This document shows, piece by piece, positions 33,792-42,519 of a stretch of DNA of 64,000 nt (positions are counted from its first letter, which is position 1; the number at the start of each line of letters is the position of its first letter). The DNA comes from Planococcus versutus (lineage in GTDB: Bacteria; Bacillota; Bacilli; Bacillales_A; Planococcaceae): positions 2,644,001-2,708,000 of the forward strand of contig NZ_CP016540.2 in assembly GCF_001186155.3 (NCBI RefSeq). The letters run 5' to 3'. Made by a program: the position numbers and the translations under genes. A model generated the notes under the pieces. The model was not told the origin of the DNA and searched no databases. It was given only the letters and a program-made list of their open reading frames with translations.

Positions 33792-34985
33792 TTAGTTTGC
33801 CTCCTTTGGAACTTCAATCATAATTGCATCACCTTGTCCGCCACCTGAGCAGATTGCCGCGATGCCGATGCCGCCTCCACGACGTCTTAGTTCGTAAGCA
33901 AGTGTGAGGATAATACGTGAACCACTTGCTCCAATTGGGTGTCCAAGTGCAACTGATCCGCCATTAACGTTTACTTTTTCAGCATCGAGTCCTGCAATTT
34001 CCGAGCTTGCTAATGCAACTGCAGCAAATGCTTCATTGATTTCGAATAAATCGATTTCTTCTAATGATTTACCTGTTTTCTTTAATAGCTCATTGATTAC
34101 GATTCCTGGAGTTTCTGGGAAACGATGAGGTTCAATGGCTATTTCTGTATGAGAAAGGATATGAGCCAGTATGTTTTTGCCTTCTTTTTGTGCACGCTCT
34201 TCATTCATTAACACAAGTGCTGCTGCTCCGTCATTAATGCCAGGTGCGTTTCCGGCCGTGATTGTGCCGTCTTTACCAAATGCCGGCTTTAATTTCGCTA
34301 ATGCTTCCACGGTCGAATTGGCGCGAGGCGCTTCGTCGGTATCCACGGTAATAGGATCACCTTTACGCTGTGGAATATCGATTGCAACAATTTCTTCTGC
34401 GAATAAATCTTTCGCTTTGATTGCACGTTCATGTGAGCGGGCTGACCAGTTGTCTTGCTCTTCGCGCGTTAAGTCAAAATCTTCAGCTGTTGAGTTGCCG
34501 TAAGTTCCCATGTGAACGCGGTCTGGATGGAATGAGCATGATAATCCATCGTGGACCATGCCATCAATTACTTGTGCATCGCCCATGCGAAGACCCCAAC
34601 GTGCTTTTGGTAAATAATAAGGTGCATTCGACATGGACTCCATGCCACCTGCTACAATTACTTCTTCATCACCTAAACGAATAATTTGGTCTGCCAATGT
34701 AACACTGCGCATGCCCGATGCACATACTTTGTTAATTGTTTCAGATTTTACGTTATATGGAATTCCTGCCTTAACAGCTGCTTGGCGAGAAGGGATTTGT
34801 CCTTGTCCAGCTTGCAACACGTTACCCATAATCACTTCTTGAACATCTGCTGGTTGAATACCTGCACGGCTCATTGCAGCTTTGATAGCTGCTGCTCCAA
34901 GATCGCTTGCTGTCAACGTGCTCAAGTTTCCACCGAACTTACCAAATACTGTACGTGCTCCATCAATGATGACTGTTTTTGCCAT
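33792..34985 (-). CDS. mmgA: Acetyl-CoA C-acetyltransferase (thiolase)
   Basis: 397-aa thiolase II. The nucleophile is Cys88 ([12 protein letters not shown]), with [25 protein letters not shown] and the second active-site Cys in [13 protein letters not shown]. First gene of the operon thiolase-hbd-acd-acd-fadR-icmF. A probable FadR-type operator lies about 145 bp upstream. Confidence 0.95.
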   Translation of the reverse strand: MAKTVIIDGARTVFGKFGGNLSTLTASDLGAAAIKAAMSRAGIQPADVQEVIMGNVLQAGQGQIPSRQAAVKAGIPYNVKSETINKVCASGMRSVTLADQIIRLGDEEVIVAGGMESMSNAPYYLPKARWGLRMGDAQVIDGMVHDGLSCSFHPDRVHMGTYGNSTAEDFDLTREEQDNWSARSHERAIKAKDLFAEEIVAIDIPQRKGDPITVDTDEAPRANSTVEALAKLKPAFGKDGTITAGNAPGINDGAAALVLMNEERAQKEGKNILAHILSHTEIAIEPHRFPETPGIVINELLKKTGKSLEEIDLFEINEAFAAVALASSEIAGLDAEKVNVNGGSVALGHPIGASGSRIILTLAYELRRRGGGIGIAAICSGGGQGDAIMIEVPKEAN

Positions 34986-35128
34986 GATAATTTCCTCCCC
35001 TTAATGTGTTTCGTTGTAAACGGTTTCAATTATTTTAAAAAGAAAAAATATTTTTTATGCTTGCTTGAGTATCCCGCAAAAAGTATGCGTCAAGCGTGAT
35101 TTCTTCATTTGTTAATTCGATTGTTTAG

Positions 35129-35146
35129 TGACTGAACGCTCGCTCG
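35129..35146. promoter_or_regulatory. Probable FadR-type operator upstream of the thiolase operon
   Basis: TGACTGAACGCTCGCTCG matches the site in front of fadF (TGACTGAATGCTCATTCA, read on the minus strand) at 14 of 18 positions, all differences being transitions. It lies between the fadF terminator and the thiolase start. A weak promoter (TTGACG ... TACTCA) lies downstream around 35067-35094. Confidence 0.55.
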
Positions 35147-35150
35147 ATTT

Positions 35151-35184
35151 TTACCAAAAAGAAAAGGGAGCATTATACTCCCTT
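35151..35184 (-). terminator. Terminator after fadF
   Basis: AAGGGAG/CTCCCTT hairpin (35164-35184), followed on the minus strand by TTTTCTTTTTGG. Confidence 0.75.
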
Positions 35185-35262
35185 GTGTGTTTATTGCTTA
35201 TTCTATTATTCTACTCAGTTTCCTCGTAATAAGCAATTATTTCTTACTGCATATTTGTTTGC

Positions 35263-37398
35263 TTATTGGACAATTGCTTCTGGCTCTGGTGTTGCATTTC
35301 CAAGAACAGCCATCTCCAATAATTCCGCTACATCGTACGTGCCCACTTGTTCTTCCACTTCTTTTGCTTTAGTGCCGTCTGACAACATCGTCAAGCAGTA
35401 CGGGCAACCAGAAGAAATCATAGTCGGACTAACTTCAAGTGCTTGTTCTGTACGAGCAACATTGACGCGGTGACCTGCATTTTCTTCCATCCACATCATT
35501 CCGCCACCGGCTCCACAGCACATACCATCTTCGCGGTTACGAGCCATTTCAACTAGTTCTACACCTTGAATCGCTTTTAATATCTCGCGCGGTGCATCGT
35601 AGACATCGTTATACCGACCAAGGTAACAAGAATCGTGGAATGTGATGCGTTCGTTTACTGGGAATTGCGGTTTTAATCGACCTTCTTGAACGAGATCAAA
35701 TAGCATTTCCGTATGGTGATACACTTCTACTTTAAAACCAAAATCCGGGTATTCGTTTTTGAAAATGTTGTAAGCATGCGGATCAATCGTAACAATTTTC
35801 TTGACTTCTGCTTTTTCAAATTCTTTAATATTAGCGGTTGCTAGTTCTTGGAACAAGAATTCGTTTCCGAGACGACGTGGTGTATCGCCTGAGTTTTTTT
35901 CTTTGTTTCCGAGAATCGCGAATTTCACGCCTGCTTCATTCATTAAACGTGCAAACGATAAAGCAATTTTTTGTGAACGACTATCAAACGATCCCATTGA
36001 ACCAACCCAGAACAAGAATTCGAACTCTTCTCCTGCTTTGTTTGCTTCTTTTACAGTAGGGATATGAATATCTGGACGTGCATCTCTCCAGTTTTCTTTT
36101 TCTTTACGGTTAAGCCCCCATGGATTTCCTTGACGTTCGATGTTGGTCATCGCGCGCTGTGCATCTGGATCCATTTTGCCTTCTGTCATTACTAGGTAAC
36201 GACGAAGATCGATAATTTTGTCTACATGCTCGTTCATAACTGGACATTGATCTTCACAGTTACGGCAAGTTGTACATGCCCAAATTTCTTCTTCTGTAAT
36301 AACGTCTCCAATTAGGCTCGGGCTGTAAAGTTCGTCGATGGTAATGCCTTCAGCGCCAGCGGCCATTGCCAACTGGTTTCCTTGTGTATTGTTAAATGCC
36401 ATCGCTGGTACCCACGGTTTTTTCTGAGTCATCACCGCACCTGTATTTGTCAGGTTGTCGCGAAGTTTTGTGATCAAGTCCATCGGAGACAGCATTTTAC
36501 CTGTTCCTGTTGCTGGACACATATTCGTACAACGTCCACATTCTACGCAAGCGTAGAAATCGATCATTTGGCTTTGTGAGAAATCAGTGATTTTCCCGAC
36601 ACCGAACGAAGGCATCGCATCTGGATCTTCTTCGTCTTCCATTTCTTCAAAGTTGATTGGCTTTAAACGGCCAACATGGTCAACTCTATGGAACCACGTG
36701 TTAACTGGTCCAAACACCAAGTGAGCGTGTTTTGATTGTGGTACATAAACTAGGAATGATAGGAGGAATAGTAAATGCGCCCACCACATAATGTAGAAAA
36801 TTGTTATGGCTGCAGTTTCAGGCAACCAAGCAAATGCACCTGCTACTAGAGAAGCAACGGGCTCTGTCCAAGCAGCTTCGTGGCCGTGCCAAATCATGCC
36901 CATTCCGTTACCAACAAGCACCGTAACCATCAAGCCACCAATGAAAATCAACACAAGCCCTGATTTCCATCCACGTTTCAAGCGAACCAGTTTTTCAATA
37001 TAACGTCTGTAAAACGCCCAAATTACTGCCACTAGAATCGTTAATGTTACGATTTCTTGAAAAAAAGTAAATGCTGGATAAAGTGGACCCAGCGGCAAAT
37101 GTGAACCTGGTGATAACCCTTTAATAATAAAATCAATAGCACTTGCTTGAACTAATAAAAATCCATAAAAGAACATAACGTGAATCGTTCCGCTCTTCTT
37201 GTCTTTCAATAACTTTTTCTGACCAAATACGTTGACCATTACTTTGCGCACACGCTCGTTGAAATTTTCTTCAAACTCTACTTTCTTTCCGAGTTTAATA
37301 AAATCATATCTCGACTTTAATAAGTAGATGAAGAGATAAATTGCGTAAGCGGTTACAGCTATAAATAAAACCCAGTTTGCAATTAACAATGGCTCCAT
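35263..37398 (-). CDS. fadF: Membrane iron-sulfur oxidoreductase FadF (heterodisulfide reductase-like)
   Basis: 711-aa protein thought to pass electrons from acyl-CoA dehydrogenase/ETF to the quinone pool. The N-terminal third has about six membrane segments (from ANWVLFIAVTAYAIYLFIYLL to about residue 225), a NarI-like b-type region. Then come two 4Fe-4S motifs, CVECGRCTNMCP and CTTCRNCEDQCP, and two CCG-type domains (FHDSCYLGRYN; MCCGAGGGMMWMEE). The same gene (ywjF) adjoins acdA and rpoE in B. subtilis. GGGGG lies 8 bases before the ATG. The promoter carries a FadR-type operator. Confidence 0.92.
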   Translation of the reverse strand: MEPLLIANWVLFIAVTAYAIYLFIYLLKSRYDFIKLGKKVEFEENFNERVRKVMVNVFGQKKLLKDKKSGTIHVMFFYGFLLVQASAIDFIIKGLSPGSHLPLGPLYPAFTFFQEIVTLTILVAVIWAFYRRYIEKLVRLKRGWKSGLVLIFIGGLMVTVLVGNGMGMIWHGHEAAWTEPVASLVAGAFAWLPETAAITIFYIMWWAHLLFLLSFLVYVPQSKHAHLVFGPVNTWFHRVDHVGRLKPINFEEMEDEEDPDAMPSFGVGKITDFSQSQMIDFYACVECGRCTNMCPATGTGKMLSPMDLITKLRDNLTNTGAVMTQKKPWVPAMAFNNTQGNQLAMAAGAEGITIDELYSPSLIGDVITEEEIWACTTCRNCEDQCPVMNEHVDKIIDLRRYLVMTEGKMDPDAQRAMTNIERQGNPWGLNRKEKENWRDARPDIHIPTVKEANKAGEEFEFLFWVGSMGSFDSRSQKIALSFARLMNEAGVKFAILGNKEKNSGDTPRRLGNEFLFQELATANIKEFEKAEVKKIVTIDPHAYNIFKNEYPDFGFKVEVYHHTEMLFDLVQEGRLKPQFPVNERITFHDSCYLGRYNDVYDAPREILKAIQGVELVEMARNREDGMCCGAGGGMMWMEENAGHRVNVARTEQALEVSPTMISSGCPYCLTMLSDGTKAKEVEEQVGTYDVAELLEMAVLGNATPEPEAIVQ

Positions 37399-37484
37399 CG
37401 CGATATCCCCCTTATTATGTGTATTCTAAAAATAACTTACTCAAAGTTTACGTGAATGAGTGCAACTTGTCGATACTATGTTCT

Positions 37485-37514
37485 ATATTAAAATATGAAT
37501 GAGCATTCAGTCAA
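37485..37514 (-). promoter_or_regulatory. fadF promoter overlapped by a palindromic operator
   Basis: Reverse strand: -35 TTGACT (37509-37514), 18-bp spacer, -10 TAATAT (37485-37490). The inverted repeat TGAATGAGCATTCA and its extension to TCA (37496-37513) fills the spacer and -35, the position expected for a repressor site. A further half-site GTGAATGAG lies at about 37452. Confidence 0.65.
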
Positions 37515-37602
37515 CCTTAACTTAAAAGAGTTTTCAAGTTAACCCCTTATGATTTAACCTTTGAGAAATAAATGGCAGAAATATGTATTTTATTCTAATA
37601 AA

Positions 37603-37635
37603 AAAAGAAGTCTCCCACTACAGGATTCTTCTTTT
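37603..37635 (-). terminator. Terminator of the cobalamin operon
   Basis: AAAAGAAG/CTTCTTTT arms around an inner 17-nt region, followed by a T run on the minus strand, 4 bp after the last gene. Confidence 0.65.
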
Positions 37636-37638
37636 ACG

Positions 37639-38316
37639 TTACGAAGTGCTAATGGAATAAAGGTGTTTTCCGAAATCGCGTTGAATGCGTTCTAAATTTC
37701 GCGGTAGCACACCAACTAACACACAAGTAGCTGGTCCGCCTGAACAATTTACATCAAGTGCTGTGGAAATTTCTACGGGTCGATCCATTAACGATTGAAA
37801 TTCTTGTTGGATGCCTTTTGAACCAACTGGCCAAATACGTTCGATTAAAGATGAGTCAAGCGCTTTTTTTAAGAGTTTCATATTAGCAACTTGCTCTGCA
37901 TTAACTATGACTTGTTCTCCAACTAATGGAACGCCGTAAACAGACCAACAAAGCAATTCGGCATTTATTGGCTTTTTTTGTTGTTTGCCAATCATTGTGA
38001 TAGCGATACCCGACTGCTGCGTCAGCATATTGGTTTCCGTGCTTCCTGAAATAGAAGGAAGCGTTGTTTGTGCTTCAGTGAATAACTCAGTGATCCCCGC
38101 AACATAAGCGTCCCAACTAGAAGCTCCGCTAAAATTATGCACAAGTACAGCTTGCGGCGTACTTCCCGCAGCCCATTGTTCGAGCAAGGCAACACGTGCT
38201 GCAAATTTCGCAGTGAGCGTGTTAGATACGTAGATCACATCTTGCTCTTTTTCGCCGATGCCTGCTGAATTATCTGACGTAATAATAAAATCATCAATTG
38301 CTACTTCATGACGCAT
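37639..38316 (-). CDS. cblS: Probable alpha-ribazole kinase CblS (AIR synthase/PurM-like)
   Basis: 225-aa protein, last gene of the B12 salvage operon. Its layout resembles the PurM/ThiL/SelD ATP-binding fold: DDFIITSDNSAGIGEKE near the N-terminus, then ISGSTETNMLTQQSGIAITMIG, which fits the conserved GGxT strand. CblS of Listeria and Geobacillus is a kinase of this type that phosphorylates alpha-ribazole. The neighbour is an ECF S component, as with CblT. No cobT is in the operon, so the lower ligand would come from salvage. The start MRHEVAIDDF follows GGAGG by 8 bases and overlaps the cblT end. Assignment rests on fold pattern and context. Confidence 0.6.
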   Translation of the reverse strand: MRHEVAIDDFIITSDNSAGIGEKEQDVIYVSNTLTAKFAARVALLEQWAAGSTPQAVLVHNFSGASSWDAYVAGITELFTEAQTTLPSISGSTETNMLTQQSGIAITMIGKQQKKPINAELLCWSVYGVPLVGEQVIVNAEQVANMKLLKKALDSSLIERIWPVGSKGIQQEFQSLMDRPVEISTALDVNCSGGPATCVLVGVLPRNLERIQRDFGKHLYSISTS

Positions 38317-38787
38317 GTCGTGCACCTCCACTTGCTTTTAACACATAAGGCATTAAAAGAGCGGCTACTACAGCATTGATAGAAGCTGCGATTAACAGTC
38401 CTGGAACTGACGCGTAAAAAAAAGCAGGTGACAATAAAAAGTAAAATGGAACTGCCGCTACTATTCCATTGCCAATTATAAAAGCTGGCCATTTTAACCA
38501 GTGTTTACCTGCTTGATGCAATTTTGCGAATAGCCATACTGCTGCCCACATTTCAACGGCAATGATCAAGTGGAATGGGCCAAGTGGCATGCCACCAAAC
38601 AATGCCGAAATCAAATGACCAAATGCGGCAATGATTCCTGCGATTGGCGCTGAAAAAAACAATACCGCTACAAGCGCTGGCAAGGCATCAAGCGCAATAG
38701 ATGTAATGCCGAGCGGTATTTTGATCATGCCCCAATGGCAGACAAACTAATAAACAAAGCAGCAAGCGCTAGTTTTTTCGTTTCCAT
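38306..38787 (-). pseudogene. cblT: Probable alpha-ribazole ECF transporter S component CblT, frameshifted near its start
   Basis: The frame 38306-38728 (140 aa, MIKIPLGITSIALDALPALV) is an ECF-type S component with about five membrane segments, but it lacks the usual first helix. That helix is encoded upstream in another frame (38725-38787): METKKLALAALFISLSAIGA, then TGA. The two frames overlap as ATGA. One extra G in the run at 38730-38733 would join them as LSAIGGMIKIPLG. METKK begins 1 bp after the pduO stop, the spacing expected in this operon. The break may be a real mutation or a base-calling error; the short form could also be translated alone. The transported ligand is inferred from the B12 context and the adjacent kinase. 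Confidence 0.65.
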
Positions 38788-38788
38788 C

Positions 38789-39379
38789 TTATTTTTCCGT
38801 TTTCTTGCTACGTCCGCCATTCTTAAAAACTTTTGCACTACGCACATACTCATTATCTGGAACATTCGCACGCGAATTAACTACTCGTGAAGCCGCAAAT
38901 AAATAATCGGACAGGCGGTTTAAATAACGTTGAACAACTTGTGGGAACTCTTCGCCTGACTTCATCAACGTAACGGTTTGTCTTTCAGCACGGCGCGTAA
39001 TCGTACGCGCTATGTGAAGTGTCGCAGCTGCTGGTGTTCCTCCTGGCAAAATAAAACGTTCAAGTAATGGAGGTTCTTCCATCAATTCGTCGATGCGCTT
39101 TTCTAAAACCTCTACTGGCTCTTCTGTCATTTTAAAATTTGGTTCTTTTCGTACATCTGCTAAATCTCCACCGCAATCAAATAATTCATTTTGAATTGCT
39201 TCTAAGTCTTCTAGTAAATCCGCATATTTTTCTGGAGCTAATTCCGTCATTGCTTTGCCGATAAACGAATTGACTTCATCGATTGTGCCGTATGCTTCTA
39301 CGCGTGGCGCGTCTTTGTCTGCACGTGCTCCGATTAAACTTGTTTGACCTTTATCCCCTGTTTTTGTGTAAATTTTCAT
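38789..39379 (-). CDS. pduO: Cob(I)yrinic acid a,c-diamide adenosyltransferase, PduO type
   Basis: 196-aa ATP:corrinoid adenosyltransferase making the Co-C5' adenosyl bond of coenzyme B12. Motifs are KIYTKTGDKGQTSLIGA (ATP site), VEAYGTIDEVNSFIG, IQNELFDCGGDLA, FILPGGTPAAATLHIARTITRRAER and YLNRLSDYLFAASR. The start MKIYTKTGD has AAAGGAG upstream. It overlaps the cobU-like gene by 29 bp. Its product is the cofactor for the neighbouring IcmF. Confidence 0.96.
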   Translation of the reverse strand: MKIYTKTGDKGQTSLIGARADKDAPRVEAYGTIDEVNSFIGKAMTELAPEKYADLLEDLEAIQNELFDCGGDLADVRKEPNFKMTEEPVEVLEKRIDELMEEPPLLERFILPGGTPAAATLHIARTITRRAERQTVTLMKSGEEFPQVVQRYLNRLSDYLFAASRVVNSRANVPDNEYVRSAKVFKNGGRSKKTEK

Positions 39380-39782
39380 CTTGATCCGCTCCTTTGATTG
39401 TTTGTGGAATACCGTACCAAATGCGTGTAACTTGTTTTGCTTCGTTAAATAAAAACTGATATAACCGGCCAATGACGTCGCGCATTTCGCGCTCGATCCG
39501 TTCAGTTGGCACGATGCCACGATTCAAATCGGTTAAAATCCAAATTTGTTGCACTTGTCTGTTGTGCAGTATTTTTTTTACTTGTTCTATTATTTGTTGT
39601 TCCGACCATTCTTGTTCGAGTTGTTTTTTCACCCAATGTTCGAGTCCAGCAATAACTGCGATCGAACCACTAGGCAATGCTTGTGGCAAAACGCCTTCAT
39701 GCCAGCAAGCCTCTTTGTTGTGTAGTTGATCTTTTACATAATGTCGTTTGCCGTTAAAGGCTCCACCGAAAACGATGTGCAT
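39351..39782 (-). CDS. CobU-like protein with altered P-loop
   Basis: 143-aa relative of adenosylcobinamide kinase/guanylyltransferase, shorter than the usual ~180 aa. The N-terminal loop is GGAFNGKRHYV, where canonical CobU has GGxxSGKS; Arg replaces the Ser/Thr after Lys. The C-terminal LTDLNRGIVPTERIEREMRDVIGRL matches the CobU segment around GIVP. A second, canonical CobU is encoded at 42520-43068. It overlaps cobC by 49 bp and pduO by 29 bp. Kinase activity is uncertain. Confidence 0.7.
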   Translation of the reverse strand: MHIVFGGAFNGKRHYVKDQLHNKEACWHEGVLPQALPSGSIAVIAGLEHWVKKQLEQEWSEQQIIEQVKKILHNRQVQQIWILTDLNRGIVPTERIEREMRDVIGRLYQFLFNEAKQVTRIWYGIPQTIKGADQDENLHKNRG

Positions 39783-40318
39783 AATGTTCGCTCCTCAAAC
39801 GCTTGTCGACTTTGCCACGTTAACCGATGACAGCCGCCGTGTAGCGCAACTTGATCTTGAAAATTTTCTCCTAATGCCTTTGCTAGTAAATAGCGAATCG
39901 GTCCTCCGTGAAGAACTAACGTAACTTCATTGCCACTCGGCAATTTGCGCATGGCTTGTTCAACACGTTCGGCCATGTCTTTTAAACTTTCACCATCAGG
40001 CGGAGTAATGTTCCATGGGTCTTTTATCCAGTCGCGATACAGTTGATTGTCTTTTAGTTCTTGATAGGTTTTCATTTCCCATTGACCGAAATGACATTCT
40101 CGCAAGTTTCGGTTGGCACGGTACACAGCATTCGGAAACAACATGGCAGCCGTTTCTCGACAACGCCTTAAATCGCTGCCCATGACGCTTTGCAATTGTA
40201 AATCAGCTTTAGCATCAAATGGCAAGATCGATTCATCAGTCCAACCAATATACCGTTTTTGTTCATTGCCTCGCGTAGGCGCGTGACGAATTAAAGAAAG
40301 AACAAAAGGCTCATCCAT
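39734..40318 (-). CDS. cobC: Histidine phosphatase family protein, probable alpha-ribazole phosphatase
   Basis: 194-aa phosphoglycerate-mutase-like phosphatase. It has the RHG-type motif LIRHAPTRGN, the second-site ECHFGQWE and the distal His in LVLHGGPIRYLL. In this operon it is likely to remove the phosphate from adenosylcobalamin 5'-phosphate or alpha-ribazole phosphate (CobC role). It overlaps cobS by 28 bp. Confidence 0.85.
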   Translation of the reverse strand: MDEPFVLSLIRHAPTRGNEQKRYIGWTDESILPFDAKADLQLQSVMGSDLRRCRETAAMLFPNAVYRANRNLRECHFGQWEMKTYQELKDNQLYRDWIKDPWNITPPDGESLKDMAERVEQAMRKLPSGNEVTLVLHGGPIRYLLAKALGENFQDQVALHGGCHRLTWQSRQAFEERTLCTSFSVEPLTANDIM

Positions 40319-41061
40319 AATAAAATTTCGACTCCTTCCACATAAGCACCAAACAAATCACCGGTTACACCGCCAAAATTGCGCAAACACCAAGCCCGAT
40401 AACGCCATGAAAATAGCACTAACATAACAAAGAATACGAACGCGGTCCAAAAAGTGGTCATTATGCTCAATGTCCCTAAGCTAATAATGACTGTTAGAAT
40501 CGCTACAAGTCGCAATTTTTTATGGCTAGCTCGCTGTTGAAAAAAAGCGGCTATGCCATCTGGCTTTGCTGAATGTGTGGAACTAAATAATGCCAGCAAG
40601 CCAATTCTCGAAAGGACAGGGATTAATACAAGCCATACGAGCGATAACCCATTTATTGATTCTGCTACTAGTATAATTTTACCAACAATCGCAAGCAATA
40701 ACACCATCGTACCAAAAGCACCAATTTGCGGATCTCCCATAATTGCCAAGCGTTTTTCACGATCTTGGTAAGAAAAGTAGGCATCTCCTGCGTCTGCTAA
40801 GCCATCCATATGCAATCCACCAGTCAGTACCATGCCAACCAAAACGACCATAAAGCCAATTAATAAAAAACTGACATCTGTTGCATCACGCAAAATCCAT
40901 ACAGTACTTGCTAAAATACAGCCAACTAATAGTCCTAGTACAGGTAACATCGCATACATTGCTGTGATATGGACTTTTTCCATCGGCAATTGTTTTTTGA
41001 CAGGAATCACTGAAAAAAATTGAAGCGCCAATAAAAATCCTGTTGCTACTTGCCGGATCAT
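40291..41061 (-). CDS. cobS: Adenosylcobinamide-GDP ribazoletransferase (cobalamin synthase)
   Basis: 256-aa integral membrane enzyme joining adenosylcobinamide-GDP to alpha-ribazole(-phosphate), the final assembly step. It has about six or seven membrane segments and the family motif GGLHMDGLADAGDAYFSYQDREKRLAIMGDP-like region (residues ~80-112, with the Asp-rich loop). The start overlaps the cbiP stop as ATGA. Confidence 0.94.
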   Translation of the reverse strand: MIRQVATGFLLALQFFSVIPVKKQLPMEKVHITAMYAMLPVLGLLVGCILASTVWILRDATDVSFLLIGFMVVLVGMVLTGGLHMDGLADAGDAYFSYQDREKRLAIMGDPQIGAFGTMVLLLAIVGKIILVAESINGLSLVWLVLIPVLSRIGLLALFSSTHSAKPDGIAAFFQQRASHKKLRLVAILTVIISLGTLSIMTTFWTAFVFFVMLVLFSWRYRAWCLRNFGGVTGDLFGAYVEGVEILLWMSLLFFL

Positions 41062-42515
41062 TGAAACGCCTCCATTATTTCTGTTGTTTTTTGCCAGTCT
41101 AAATGATTTTTTACATGCGTTGCCCAGCGATCAATTGGATCGGTTGTTGTTTCAACTGCTGGCAATGGTAAGTTTTTCTGTTTACGAATAGATGACAAAA
41201 ATGCAGTCCGGCAAGATCGATCTCGGAAAAATCCATGTAAATGCGTTCCAATGAGACGGTTGTGAAAATACCCTTCAGTTGATTCTTCGGAATCTATCAA
41301 GGGATAGTTTATACCTGTTACTCGGCCATGGTGAATTTCATAGCCGCTCACTGCAATATCATCCTCCCTAAATCTCACCATTCCTTGTTGCCGTCGAACT
41401 ATTTTTTCTTCTACAAAATCAACATGCATTTTCGAAACTAAACCAAATCCAGCTTCGGACTCTACACTAACCCCGTCGTGCCCTTGAGGATCTGATAAAG
41501 TTTCTGCAAACATTTGAAAGCCGCCACATAAACCCACAATCCACGTGTCTTTTTGTAACGATTTTAACTTTTCTCCAAGTTGTTGCTGTTTCCAATACCG
41601 TAAATCAGCGATAGTACTTTTTGTACCTGGTAACACTAAAATGTCAGGATGTCCGATATCATCAACCGTTTCTGCCCAGCGAACCGAAACATCCGCTTCT
41701 GTTAAGAATGGTTCAATATCTGTAAAGTTTGATAAATAAGGATGTTTGCAAACAACCAAGTCGATTGCATTTTCAACAAGAGAAAGTTGACGCACCGCTC
41801 TAACGCCAAGTGAATCCTCTTGTTCAATTTCGTGATGATCCAAGTATGGTATGACACCAAGCACTGGAATACCGGTATACGATTCTAAAAAACGCACGCC
41901 GTCTTCAAAAAGCTTAACGTCTCCTCTGAATTTGTTGATGATTAGGCCTTTTACTCGTTCTTTTTCTGGTATCAACGCCAGTGTCCCAACAATCGATGCA
42001 AATACACCGCCACGCTCGATGTCCGCCACAAGAATTACTGGAACGTCTGCTCGTTTGGCAACCGTCATATTCACTAGCTCACGGTCGTTCAAATTCATTT
42101 CGGTTGGACTGCCTGCACCTTCAATGACGATATGAGTAAAATTTTTTGCTAAATTGGCTAATGCATGATCGATTGCTTGAAGGCCTTTTTTGTAAAATCG
42201 AGCGCGGTAGTCCATGCCATCCATGGTTTCGATTTTTTTACCAAACAAAATCACTTGTGATTTCATACCACTCTCGGGTTTCAACAAGATCGGGTTCATG
42301 TCGACAGTTGCTATAGTGCGAGCTGCTTCTGCTTGGACACCTTGAGAGCGACCAATTTCCTCACCCCAAACTGTCACATACGAATTATTAGACATATTTT
42401 GTGATTTAAAAGGAGCGACTTTGATTTTTTGATCAGAAAGTATACGGCACAAAGCGGCACAAATCATACTTTTCCCAACGTCTGAAGCAGTTCCTTGAAT
42501 CATTATTCCGCGCAT
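41058..42515 (-). CDS. cbiP: Cobyric acid synthase
   Basis: 485-aa glutamine-dependent amidase (CobQ/CbiP) amidating the b, d, e and g positions of adenosylcobyrinic acid a,c-diamide. It has the N-terminal dethiobiotin-synthetase-like domain (MIQGTASDVGKSMICAALCR) and the C-terminal class I glutaminase-like domain (nucleophile Cys in WIVGLCGGFQMFAE, His in GTHLHGFF). The start MRGIMIQG has AAAGGAAG upstream; 41 further codons in frame overlap cobU and are discarded. In a salvage operon it can act on cobyric acid precursors made after CbiZ cleavage or taken up. Confidence 0.94.
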   Translation of the reverse strand: MRGIMIQGTASDVGKSMICAALCRILSDQKIKVAPFKSQNMSNNSYVTVWGEEIGRSQGVQAEAARTIATVDMNPILLKPESGMKSQVILFGKKIETMDGMDYRARFYKKGLQAIDHALANLAKNFTHIVIEGAGSPTEMNLNDRELVNMTVAKRADVPVILVADIERGGVFASIVGTLALIPEKERVKGLIINKFRGDVKLFEDGVRFLESYTGIPVLGVIPYLDHHEIEQEDSLGVRAVRQLSLVENAIDLVVCKHPYLSNFTDIEPFLTEADVSVRWAETVDDIGHPDILVLPGTKSTIADLRYWKQQQLGEKLKSLQKDTWIVGLCGGFQMFAETLSDPQGHDGVSVESEAGFGLVSKMHVDFVEEKIVRRQQGMVRFREDDIAVSGYEIHHGRVTGINYPLIDSEESTEGYFHNRLIGTHLHGFFRDRSCRTAFLSSIRKQKNLPLPAVETTTDPIDRWATHVKNHLDWQKTTEIMEAFQ

Positions 42516-42519
42516 TTTT

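Noticed and set aside
35183..35473. 96-aa plus-strand frame overlapping the fadF 3' end
   Set aside because: Mostly antisense to the conserved C-terminus of fadF, no ribosome site, starts inside the fadF terminator region.
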